Shown: piece by piece, positions 35,898-46,719 of the stretch
Layout: the number at the start of each line of letters is the position of its first letter
How positions within the stretch are numbered: the first letter of the stretch is position 1
Source: Stenocarpella maydis
Taxonomy: Eukaryota; Ascomycota; Sordariomycetes; Diaporthales; Diaporthaceae
Direction: 5' to 3'
Assembly (NCBI GenBank): GCA_002270565.1
Contig: NQMI01000020.1
Span: 446,921 to 510,920 of the forward strand
Length of the DNA stretch: 64,000 bases
Notes under the pieces: generated by a model
Seen by the model: only the letters and a program-made list of their open reading frames with translations
Database searches by the model: none
What the model was told of the DNA's origin: nothing
Made by a program: the position numbers and the translations under genes

Positions 35898-37728
35898 ATG
35901 GACACCCCAGCGCTTAGAGAAGCAATTTTAGTGCCCGAAAAGCTTGAAAGAAGTACCACTCTGGATTCGCAGTGCATGATACACGAGGATTCCATCATGA
36001 AGCTATGTCGGTCATTGATCGGCAAGTCCAATGATGAATCCCACTACGAGTTCGCCCATTTCTCCGTCAAACAGTTCCTTGAGGGGGCCATGCAAACCAT
36101 TCCGGAACTCGAGAAGTTTCGCACCTCGAAAAGCACTTGTGATCTTTTGCTGGCGAAGCAGAATTTGAAATACCTTCTTTCTCAAGAATTTTCGTCTCTT
36201 TCTGGAAAACTTGAAGAGTATGAGTTGAAGGGCCATATTGAGACGAGGTTGAAACGCCACCCATTCTACTCTTATGCTTCTGTGTATTGGCCGGTCCCCG
36301 CGAAGGATCACTGGGCAGACCAGGCTCTAGTCGAACGTGCCAAAATTCATTTCCAGCCACGCAAAACTGGAAACTTCATATGCCGGGCCCTTGACCTCCT
36401 CACACAGCTTGACATTGGAGAAATTCATGAGCCGATACTTCCGAGGTTCCCTAATACGTCTGCGATTGAGGGAGTTCACATTCAACGCTATATTCAACAC
36501 TCCTTTCGATTTCACCAACGGTTATTCAATGAAAGCTTCACGACGCTTCACAGGGCGGGAGCATTATCGCTCCTGGTGATCTGCTCAAACTTGCTTGGCA
36601 GCAGGGACAATATCAACATGAGGAATGCATTCAGCAGTCCGCTTCAATGTGCTGTACAGGGCCTGTATATGGTAGACGGTCTGGTATGGGAAAAAGGAGA
36701 GGAAGGTGGCACTACGAGCAATAAAGTTTTTGGAATTGTCCCGTATGACCCTTACTGGCGCGGAGATACAGACCCGCCCGAGTTCGTCAGAGAAAACACT
36801 ATCAGACTTCGCTTGAGATCGGGGGCAAACCGGGCCATTGTCTGCTCAAGTCCTTATAGAGACCTTGGTTTCAGTTGCATTGAGAGCGGGTGCCGCAATG
36901 AATAACTTGGATGCTATCGCTGTCTTGCTTGAGGCTGGGTGCAACCTGCAAGAAGATGATATAAGGGGATTTGTGCGGCTCTTCCACGGTCCGTTCTCTG
37001 GAGCCTGTGATCCTGAGAGCCTGGTCACCTGCCTGCGTCCGATGATTGACAGGTCCCCGGCACATTTTCGTCTAGGCCAGGCAGTGTGGTCATTCGCAAT
37101 TGCAAAGGGGTGCAAGTTTGCTCAGGGTCCCGTTTCCTTTGACACAAGAATATCGCTCTCGCAGGATACTCTCGCCACAACGATCTCGACAGCGATCATT
37201 TACGCCGATGTCGAGACACTCACAAAAGTGCTTAAAAGATCCCAGAGCAAACATGGTTAGCCTTTTTGGCCATGATGGCAGACCCATTTTTGATGAATGG
37301 GTATTTAGTCTCTGTCTCCCGCATCGTCGGACATCGAGCAGAGGTTCGCCAGCCTTATTTTGAGTCGATACTGCAGCGTCGATGATTATGGCGAGACGAA
37401 CTTCGAGGCACTCCTCGATGTCGGCGGCGAATTTATCCGCAAAGGGCCAGGCTGCAGTGAGCGATCTCAAGCGAAACAGAACGTACTTCATCTTGGTTTG
37501 GGTTCTACCGACTTCATCAAGGCAGTCCTAGAAACGGAGACGGAAAAGAGCATTCTAGCAGCTCTGAGGACCCAGGCCGATTCAGGGCACCGTCCCTCAC
37601 GATTGACCCTAAAGGAGCCTGTACGGATTTGCCCAAACAACCGAGATAAGCTGTGTCTGGGACTCGTACACAATGCTTCTTCTGCAAGCACTGAACCACC
37701 AGACTGTAAGCAATACGCGTTGGATTAG
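35898..37728 (+). pseudogene. NLR/STAND-type gene relic (post-NACHT and repeat region), frameshifted
   Basis: The first frame (35898-~36855) contains SHYEFAHFSVKQFLEG, typical of the winged-helix segment following the NACHT ATPase of fungal NLR-like proteins. It continues as an alpha-helical region with an ankyrin-like RSGANRAIVCSS. One extra base near 36852-36856 shifts the frame, and the reading continues as IETLVSVALRAGAAMNN then LDAIAVLLEAGCNL up to 37258. At least one more shift leads to FEALLDVGGEFIR and VLHLGLGSTDFIKAVLET, ending at 37728. The N-terminal effector and nucleotide-binding domains are absent. Stops are not RIP-like, so it decayed by indels or carries sequencing errors. It probably lost its 5' part to the adjacent transposon block. 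Confidence 0.65.
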
Positions 37729-38261
37729 AACTATCTGACTGCAAGTTCGAGGAGGGAGGTGCCCCCTATATATACTTTATCCTCTGTACCATTCATAGTA
37801 AGGAATCTAGATGTTTTATATTAATAAGACACCTGCAGTTCAGAACATTTCAACATAACATTCCAACGCAAACGACTGTAAGTGCCCTGTCGGCTCTTCT
37901 TTCACGCGCTCCACATACACTTCCGTGGGAAAACTGACCTCTAGTCGCGAACCAGGCGTTGCTCAGAATGGTGATCAGTATCATTCGTTGTCGCTCGACT
38001 GAACACTAGGGGTGTGCAATTGCAGTTCGCTCGGGTGCGTCAGTGGCAGCCTGCAGCGTATTGGGCGCTTTCTGATACTGTGGATTTCTGTCGGTGATTC
38101 ATATATCGGGGACTCTCATCACCTGGGCACTAGAAACTCGGTTTTTTGAAGTCGAGATTAGCAAACCAGGCGTTCGGGTCGGGGAGGGCGGCGCTGGCAG
38201 GGCATTTTGTGCCAAGCGTTGAGTTTATTGATTCTAGCATTATTCAACCAGTTTGTCCTCG
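37729..38261. other. Intergenic, no gene seen
   Basis: Spacer between the NLR relic and the 3' end of the GH43 gene. No open frame of note and no repeat recognised. gccccctatatatacttta near 37761 is AT-rich but serves no visible gene. Confidence 0.6.
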
Positions 38262-40010
38262 TCAGATCTCATAACGATCCGACTCATGCTTGACGGGCCG
38301 ATAGACAAAATGATCAAATGTCGCCTCCTTAGCCAGACCGTTCAAGTCCGAGCAAGCCACACCAACAAAAGCCCCAGTAAATGACCCTTGCACCTGGTGA
38401 CCGCCACACTCATCAGACAAGATCGACGCGTCCAGCACAGGCCCGACCTTTTTCATCTCCCCACCCTCAAGCCCATAAAAGAACTGCAGCTTCGGGCCCC
38501 GGATCGTCAGTGCCAGCTTCACCTTCCCCTCCTTCGGTATCTTGACCGGCTGGAGCAAGGGCTCCTTGTCCAGGTACCCGCCTGGCCACGACACGTTCGA
38601 GATCATGACCAGCAGCTCCCTCTCCCCTTCCGAGTCGGCCGTCACGGTCAGGTAGAAGAAGTTGAACCGGCAGTAGTAGGCCGTCAGCCCCGCAAACTGG
38701 CGCTCGTCCTCCGGGTGGAAATCAACCACCGTCTCGGCGTCGTAGCTAAAGTGAGTCTGGCGCCTCGCCACGAGCGCTTGCTCGAACCAGCTGCCGATGG
38801 ACTCCCGCCCAAACAAGATGAGCTTCCCGCCGCCGGCCTTGAATATCCTCTCCGGCTCGGGCGTCCGGAGCCACTGGAAGTCCTTATGCAGCGCCTCCTC
38901 CTCGCCGCCTTCGAACGTATATCTGCACTCGGCCCAGTATTTGTCGTCATCCCTCGTGCCGGGGACGTCCACCCACAGGCTCGGCGTCGGCCCGCCCTTG
39001 ACGTACAGCCAGCCGTCCTCCCCCCAGTAGCACTCCTGGATTGACGTCTCCCGGCCGAGGACACACCTGCGCTCCTGGGTGATGGGCCTGCCGCACAGGT
39101 GGACGAGATACGTCCTCCCGTCCTTGGTCTCCACGATGTCCGCGTGCCCGGCGCGCTGCAGCGCTATGTGTGGGTGGTCCTTGCTGCTGAGGATGTGCTT
39201 ATCAGGGTGGTCCTCGTACGGGCCCCATACGTCCCTCGCCCGCGCGAGTGTCGCGGCGTGTCCATACCCGGTGCCGCCCTCCGCAGTCAGGAGGTAGTAC
39301 CAACCCTCGCGCCAGTACATGTGCGGGCCCTCCACGAGGCCGAGCTCCGACCCCGGGTAGACGTTCTTCCTGGGGCCGACGAGTTTCCCAAGAGCCGGGT
39401 CGAACTCCTGCAGGACGATGCCCTCAAACGCAGAGTTGCCCAGTAGGCCGCCGCGGCGCCGGTGGTCCCAGAGCATGTTGACAAACCACTTCTTGCCCGT
39501 TTGGGGGTCGTGGAAGAGGCTCGGGTCGAAGCCGCTGCTGTTGGCGTAGACCGGGTCGCTCCAGGGCCCCGTGATGCTGGGGCTGTGGACGATGTAGTTG
39601 TGCGCATCCTTGAAGCTGCCATCCTTGCGCTTGACGTCTGTGTAGACGAGCCAGAACTTGTCGCCTGGGACTTGTCAGCCGAGGTTTCCCAGCTACTTGG
39701 CGGAAAACACCCAAAGACTGAGGCGTGCTCCCTAACCGATCATTTTCTAGGTTTTTGGTAGCTTACCATCGTGCGTCAGACACGGAGCCCAAATCCCACA
39801 TGAATCCGGGTCGCCGCGCATGTCGAGCTGAGACTTGCGCGCCAGCGGGCGGCATACCAGTTCCCAGTTTGCAAGATCCCTGGAGCGGTGGATTTGCACG
39901 CCGGGGAACCACTCGAATGTCGACGTTGCGATATAGTAGTCATCTCCGACCCGGAGTATGGACGGGTCGGGGTTGAACCCGGGGAGGATGGGGTTGCGGA
40001 TGGGAGGCAT
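38262..40010 (-). CDS. Glycoside hydrolase family 43 (beta-xylosidase/arabinofuranosidase type)
   Basis: Two exons, 40010-39767 and 39664-38262, flank a 102-bp intron (donor gtaagc, acceptor cccag) and give 548 residues, normal for fungal GH43 xylosidases. The start was set at [12 protein letters not shown] because family members begin there; an upstream in-frame ATG at 40070 would add 20 residues. Visible catalytic residues are Asp15 in NPDPS (base), Asp128 in GFDPSLFHD (pKa modulator) and Glu193 in GLVEGPHMY (acid). The second half is a beta-sandwich domain (DUF1349/GH43_C2-like). No signal peptide is seen, so the enzyme is probably intracellular. It would act on xylo-oligosaccharides or arabinosides taken up from plant hemicellulose. 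Exact substrate is not predictable. Confidence 0.9.
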
Positions 40011-40781
40011 GGTGTTTATGGCGTGGTGATCCGGTATGGATGGTTGCGTGGGATGAGAGAGAGGTCTCACTTGCTGTATCCCCCAGGATCAGCGTAAAGC
40101 CTTCTCAGGTCCATATGAGACAGACCATCGTGAGAATATATGCTGAGTCACAAGCTTGCGCCAAGGACGAGGAACCGCACATGTGCGGGGGGCTAATGCA
40201 TGCAGTGCTATTCAGCCGGTTTAACCGGCGGGTGTCACTGCAGCCGAGCGCTTCAGCACGGGGCAGTCCAGTCCAGTCATGGCCGCCCGCAAATCGGGCC
40301 GGCCAAGAAGTCGGCAGCCATACCTAGGCCAGCTTTGTGGGAGATCCATGACGACGGGATTCGGACACCATGAAGAGCAGTTATGAGATATAAGGAGTAA
40401 GACTAGTAGCAAAGAATTGCTCATTTTTGTGGTATCTATCAGGTGCTCGTCTATCTTTGCTCTCATTACAATGGCCTCGCATGCTGTACAGAAACTAATC
40501 TCATAATACTTGCTTCTTTGGGGTACTCGGTAATGGCGCAGAAGTAAGAAACAAAGAAAACAAGACTGGGCAAAATAAAGACCATGTAACGCCCGAACGC
40601 ACTTCTCGACTATGGAGTGTCCCGTCCCAGACGGTGTGCTCGACGTCCACGATTCCCGTTTGGAAACATGCAAATGGTGGCATCTCTCCCTCTGCTCTCG
40701 CTCTCTCTCTAGCGGGTATCCATCTAACCTCCACAGGGTGTCTCTTGTGTGCCACCACCCTCTAACACCCCCCGCCGCCAC
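40011..40781. other. Intergenic, GH43 promoter side and erdS 3' flank
   Basis: About 770 bp with no supported gene. A 186-codon open frame on the minus strand ends exactly at the erdS stop and is a chance extension of its 3' flank. Pyrimidine tracts near 40690-40720 are noted. Confidence 0.6.
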
Positions 40782-43746
40782 TTAGTCTTCGAAAAACTGG
40801 ATGATTTGCTTGAAGTCCCGCACGCCGAGACCCAGCCGAGGGTAGCAGATATAGATGGGCTCGCCGTATGCGCCAAACTTTTCGCGGAACTCGCTCTTCT
40901 TGTTGAGCCTTAGGCTCTTGGTAATGGTGTCGTATGTCTTGGCCAGGAACTTGGCGCGGACACCGCCCAGGTGCGCACCGGGGATCAGCTTCTCGCTGAC
41001 GCCGGCGCCAAAGGTGACGGGCCCGTGGAGCGCGGCCAGCGCCGTCTGGATGGTGGCCTCAATGACGCCCGACGGCGTGCCGGGGAAGTCGAGGGCCCAC
41101 TTGACCTGCCAGCCGTGGCGGGGAGCGAGCTGCGCCAGGACCACCATGGCCATAATCTTCTTGACCTTCTTGCCGTCCTCCTCGACGTCCTTCTGCGCGG
41201 CGAAATACCGGCGATGTTCCATGTCGACCCACGGTCTGATCTCGGTCAGGTGCACCTGCTTCTTGCCCTTGCGGTTCTCCATCCACTGCACTATGGCGGC
41301 GTCGGCCCGGCGGATGAAGTCGTCGTCAGGCCGTAGCTCGTCGATGCTGATGCCCTCGCGCTCGACTTTGCGCGCCTCACGGCCCTGCGGGCCAGCGGCG
41401 TGCTTGTCAGCGTCCACGCGCTGCTCCTCGACGCAGGTCAGAGTGCGCCACCCCAGGTTGCGGCCAAGAACTTCCTGCACCGACTCGGAGACCAACATCC
41501 AGATGGGCGTGAGCTTCAGTTCCTTCTCGACATACTTGACAAATGCCTTTGCAACCTCTTTGACCTGAGAAGGATCGCACAGGGGGTCGCCGGTTATCAT
41601 AGCGAACCTGTCCTTCCGGACGAACCCCACCGCTGCGCCAGTGGTGTCGTGGCGCCAGATCTCGAACCGGTCATCCAGCCATGACGTGTTGGTAGCGTCG
41701 CCATAGTTGGCAATGAGCTTCTCAATTGGGTACTTGTTCACTCCCTCCGGCTTGATGTGCTTGGTGTCGCAGTCGGGGTGGGGGAGGCGCACGCTTCGTT
41801 CTGGCAAGGACTTGGGGTCGCGGTGGTACAGAGTCGCGTATCGCACGTCCACAAGCTGCAGGGTCCAGGCCAGGATACGCTCCAGGCCCAGACCAGCACC
41901 GCCATGGGGTGGGGCGCCGAGGTCGAAGGCTGCGAGGTAGTGCTCCATGCCGTCTTCCGCAATGCCCATCTGCCTCATGTTCTCACGCAGCTTCGCGGCG
42001 TCGTGGATACGCTGGCCACCCGAGCAGATCTCCTGGCCACGGATGAATATGTCGAAGGAGTTGGTCCATTTCGGATCAGTGTCGTCCTTGTGGGTATAGA
42101 ACGGTCGGGCGTTGGCTGGGAACTTGTCGAGGACGTAGTAGTCGGTCCGGTACTTCTTCTTGACGAGTTCGCCGAGACGTATCTCGTTCCTGGTCGACAA
42201 ATCCTCCTCTTCGACATCGATTCCGTCGTCGCGCAGCATCTGAAGGCCCTCGGTGAAGGGGATGATGGGCGTCTCTTCGAGCCAGACGATATCCTCGGAC
42301 GGCCACCGCTCACGCACAAGTTGGAGCTCGGGCATGGACTGGAGAGTGCGGAAAACCTCCTTGATGAACCCGTCCACCACGTGGATCACCTCGTGGTAAT
42401 CCCGTTGGATGGCCATCTCGATGTCCAGGCCGGTGTACTCTGTCAGATGGCGTTTGGTGTTGGAGTTCTCAGCACGGAATACTGGACCGATCTGTTTTGG
42501 GTTAGCCACATTGCGTGCCCGAGATGGTCGGCAGTTTGCCCAATGGCAACCGAGCTCGTCAAGAGGGGATGCCGTCAAGCGAGACGGATCACCTAGAGAG
42601 GAGTGGGCTCCCAAATAGGAAGGGGATATAGGGCCAGCAACCTACCTCATAGACCTTGCCAAAGTCGGCGGAAACGGTCATCTGCTTGGCCAGCTGGGGG
42701 CTCTGGGCCAGGAAGGCGCGGCGCCCGAAGTAGTTGACCTTGAACACCTCGGCACCGCTCTCGGTGGCGGCGGGCTGCAGCTTGGGGGTCTGGATCTCGA
42801 TGAAGTTTTGGCGGTCCAGCACCTCGCGGAACTTGCGGGTGACCATGGCCCTGATGCGGAACAGGGCCTGGTTGCTGGGGTGCCTGAGGTCGAGGATACG
42901 GTTGCTCAGGCGGGCCTGGGTTGTCTCTGGGGGCTCGTAGTTGTCGAAGGGCAGGTCGTGGGCTGGGTTGACAATGTGGACCGAGTAGATCTTGATCTCA
43001 AGGTCCTTGTGGGTGGCGGAGCGAATTGGCTCGGGAGGCACCTGGAGCGTGCCCGTGACCTGGACAAGCGACTCGGGCTCGAGGCGTTGGACCCACTTGA
43101 CGAAGTGGGGGGTGTCGTGCTGCAGGACGCCCTGGACCGAGTGCGTCTGGTCGCGGAGGAGCAGGAAGTCGAGGTGCTTTGAGACGTTGCGCTGGTGATG
43201 GATACGGGCGCGGAAGGTGACTTCTGTACCGGCAGGGAGTTCTGTAACCTCCTTGACGGTCAGAAGCTCCTTGGCGTCCATGGCCCAGCCGTATCTGGCG
43301 CGGGTCTCCTCGTCCTCCTCCTGCATGGCCAGCTGGTCCTCGAGTTTCCTCCTCTCCTCAATCTCCTCGCGTTCGGCCTGCAGTCTGAGGGCCTTGGTCT
43401 CCTTCCTGGCGTTCCTGTCCTCGGTGCGACGGCTGGCCTTGCCCGTACTCCCCCGGCTGGAGCCAGTTGAGGAGCTACGAGCGTGGCCGTTGATGTGGCC
43501 ATCGACGCTTGTCCTCGCGCCATGGTCAGCACTGGACCGTGGGGACAAGGCCCTGAACGCGTTTTGCAGGGCTGTCATCTCCTTTGTCAGGCGGCCAGGA
43601 GTGCTGGCAGTGTTGGCTTTGATGTTGTTCTGGGAGTTGACCGTGGTGACGGTATTACTGGCGGCCCTGACGCTCTTGGTGGTTGTAGTTGTGGATGTTA
43701 AGGCTTGTTCTTGTTCCTTGTTCTTGTCCGCACAGAAGCAGGACAT
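40782..43746 (-). CDS. erdS: ErdS-type fusion: aspartyl-tRNA synthetase + DUF2156 transferase (ergosteryl-aspartate synthase)
   Basis: Exons 43746-42646 and 42491-40782 surround a 154-bp intron (gtaggt..aacag) and give 936 residues. Residues ~110-145 form a basic charged helix, the eukaryotic AspRS tRNA-binding extension. ~175-265 form an OB fold (VTFRARIHHQRNVSKHLDFLL). ~275-597 form the class II catalytic core: motif 1 near 306-323, motif 2 FRAENSNTKRHLTEY at 371-385 and motif 3 GGAGLGLERI at 564-573. From ~605 a DUF2156/GNAT-like domain follows (VGFVRKDRFAMITGDPLCDP), homologous to the transferase domain of bacterial MprF. This architecture defines ErdS, described in Aspergillus: it charges tRNA-Asp, then moves Asp onto the 3beta-OH of ergosterol. 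A separate ordinary AspRS is expected elsewhere. The N terminus MSCFC is unusual. Assignment rests on architecture. Confidence 0.92.
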
Positions 43747-46719
43747 CTAAACGGAGGGAACAACAACAGGATGGATTAGCAGGATGCTTTTCTCAGAAGC
43801 GGAGGAAGAGTGTGGGGGTAAGGGTATCACGTCCTGGGGAGGAAGCTGAGAAATAAAGAAGTGCGCGTCTGAATGGGGGCAAAAGTAATGGAGGGCGGGG
43901 CCAAGGAGGGTATTAATGGTCGAAATGCATGTGTGGCTGGCTAGTGAGAACTCTATGTACTATGTAGTGTGTGTGCCTGACCGAGGCCGATAATGTCGAT
44001 CCGGACCAGCCGCAAGGCACAAGGATAGAGACATGATGGGGAGGGCATTGGACGGGGAGAAAGAGAATAGCGACGTAAGAGGTGCAGCAAGCGTGGCTCG
44101 AAGATCTGGATTGCGAACCTTTCCTTGGTTTCCCGGGGTTCCACAGACTTCCGTGCCTGGTCGCGACATCGCCTTCTCCCTCGTCTCCGCCTGGTCGGTT
44201 GAAAGCCTGTGCGAGAACCAGCATGGTCCCTAAAAGGGCGTGGTTACGGAAAATCGGGTCGATCCCGGGGCCGAGGAATGTAACACCGGGACTGGACGAT
44301 TTGGCTGTTTAGGCGGCGAGTGCCGGGATGTTGGCAGAGGAAGCGAGCAAGTGAGCAGTCTACACTAGGTAAGGAACCGTCACGATTGGTAGTGGGTCTT
44401 ATGACGTGAAAGTGTCGTAAAGTGCGTGCCACAGTTACGAGAGGGCGTTTATTACCGGGTGTGCATGTCGAGTGTAGGTACGTACCGAGTCGAGCCTCAT
44501 GTCTCCGTCTTTTTTCGTAGCATGTCAATCAATGTAACCAATGCGGTCACTCTGGTGGCTGGCTGGGAAAAGAAGTGGCCCAGATATCTACCCCGCCAAA
44601 ACCACTCAGACGTGCAACCGGGAACAATGCGTTATAAAATAAATTGGACGACGGCCCGGTCCAGGCCTTTCCTGGCGGCTGATTATCACCACTCCCAGTG
44701 GCACCCGGTGCAGATATTGTTGGTCACATGCAGCAGGTCGGAGTAGACCCGCAGGGGTTGGTCCCTGGGCGATATGCCTGGCTGTATGTCGGGCTGTCTC
44801 TGTCTTCCCAGACTTTTGTTGAGTTCACATGTTGTTTGTTGATCCGCCCCAAGGATTTCTTTTCTGACAAAAACGAAAAGGTCACCGGATCTGAGATGGA
44901 CGGGTCATGATTGCCATTTACGTCCACACACAATCCAGGCGCATGGCTCCTCTTACCAAGCACGGGGAAATCTGCAAGTGAGATGCCAGGTCGGCAGGAT
45001 TCGGTCGGCTCACGGCAAGTCATACCGTGTAGCAACTGCCAAGAGCCATCAAGCAAAGCTTGGTACTGCGCGCCAACGCCAGCTGGGGACGTCGTGTCTG
45101 GCGAGTAAGAACTTAGTGCAGAAGTGCCGGAGACCTCGGAGGCGTGGCGGAAGCAACGGTAACCTTAGCAATGGCCAGCCCGGCACTACTCCGTACCGTT
45201 GGACCGTCGCCGCTGCATATTATTCATCCGCCGTTGTCAAGTGACACGACCAGCCGTGCACAGCAACACGGCTCATCCCTGGCGGACGCGCGCTGTCTTG
45301 CACGATGGACATTGGAAAAACAGGGCCTGGGCTGCTGGCGTGGCTTGTCGTTGAAGGCGGCGGCCCTGCCAAGACGCTGATTCGCAACGCCAATAGCTTG
45401 ACGGTGACACATGGGAGGGCGTCCACCAGCTTGGCCTGCCTTGGCCCTGCCAGATCTAACGCCGGGCCGCGCTGACTCTGCCACACAAGACGTTGCCAGG
45501 CTGATGGCATGCTAGCGGACTGTTGGTCTGCCTGTAGGAACTAGACTCGCGTCAGAAGCAACGGCTTGCCTGCCACGACTGCCATGGCTGCCAATGTGAC
45601 CTTGATTGAACAATGTCGTTAATGAGACTGTTGTTGATGGCAGTGGAGCAGGGCATGAGCCTGCGGACGTAGCGTGACGAGATGGCGAGATTGACCATGC
45701 TTGGGGCAGATGAGACAGACCAGGGCCCCTCCCAGAGTGACGGCAGCGAACCTCTGCAGAATATGACGGTTGTTTGGCTGGCTGGCTGATTGATCAACCG
45801 TCCTCAGTCGCAGTCCCCTCTGTGTCTTCAATGTTTACGGATCGACCGGAACAAAAGCTCCTCCCGTTGTTGGCCCACCCATCAAACGCACCAACCAAAC
45901 CCGCCCACGACGTCAGGGTGGCCCGTGCTCGGCGCGTCCCGAGACTGGGGTAGCATGACGTAACACCCTCGCTCCAACTGTTGAATGCTGAATCCTGAGT
46001 GCAGGAGGCTCGGTCGCCGTGGGGTGTTACTTCGGCGTATCGTGGAATGAAACATGGATTATACTCAAATCATATCTGCTCCCGGATTCCCCATACCAAT
46101 GAGAGAGACTACCAAGAGCCGGGTTTACTTTACGCCCGGTTCAGCACCAGAGGGGATGATCTGATTTGCGGTGCCCGTCCTGGACTGTGCGAAAAAGCTG
46201 GTGGTCTGCACCTCTGCCTGCTCATCATTCTGGTCCTGCCGTTCCATTCTGCGGCTGGCTGTTCCAGTGCGATCCAAAACTCCACGGTCAGGCTCCATCT
46301 CGTCGTGCCTTGCTGAGGGGTGACCCCGGATAATCCCCCAGTCATTACACGCCCACCCACCCACTCACCCACCTACTGTATTAATCTCACCATCATAAGT
46401 ACACCAATTGACTGATCAACTTCCCTATCACCTAATACCACCGACATCCTAGATACCCCTGAGACACCATGATGGGGTTGGCTGTCTCCAGCACAAAAGC
46501 CACCTTCGCTTAGACCTGTCGCAGAATGATGACATGACGTATCCTTGTTTGTACCCCGTCGTCTGAAAAACACCAGGCTACCTCTTTTCCCAGCTAAGCG
46601 AAACAGCATCCACGTCGCCAGAGTTGCAGCACCAAGTCAACAACAACAACACACAGTCCCTACCGAGCAAGAAAGAAAACAAAACCGAATCAACCAGAAA
46701 ACAACAAGAAAGTCGGAAC
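43747..46719. other. Long divergent intergenic region between erdS and the erdH candidate
   Basis: 2.97 kb with balanced GC. Many 60-106-codon open frames occur on both strands, but none shows a domain, an intron pattern or a good start context, and I support none. It holds the promoters and 5' leaders of both divergent genes. Just before the hydrolase start, 46640-46719 is A-rich with caacaacaacaac, a common feature of fungal 5' leaders. Confidence 0.6.

Noticed and set aside
40010..40070. GH43 start at the upstream ATG 40070
   Set aside because: The extra 20 residues are low-complexity and absent from the family's usual start. ATG 40010 fits better, though the upstream start cannot be excluded.
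40221..40781. 186-codon open frame directly after the erdS stop
   Set aside because: Contiguous with the erdS 3' flank, no domain, no independent promoter or start evidence.
46624..46719. Upstream extension of the hydrolase frame starting at 46624
   Set aside because: It starts with TTG, is Asn/Gln/Lys-rich and looks like an A-rich 5' leader. ATG 46720 is the first in-frame ATG.
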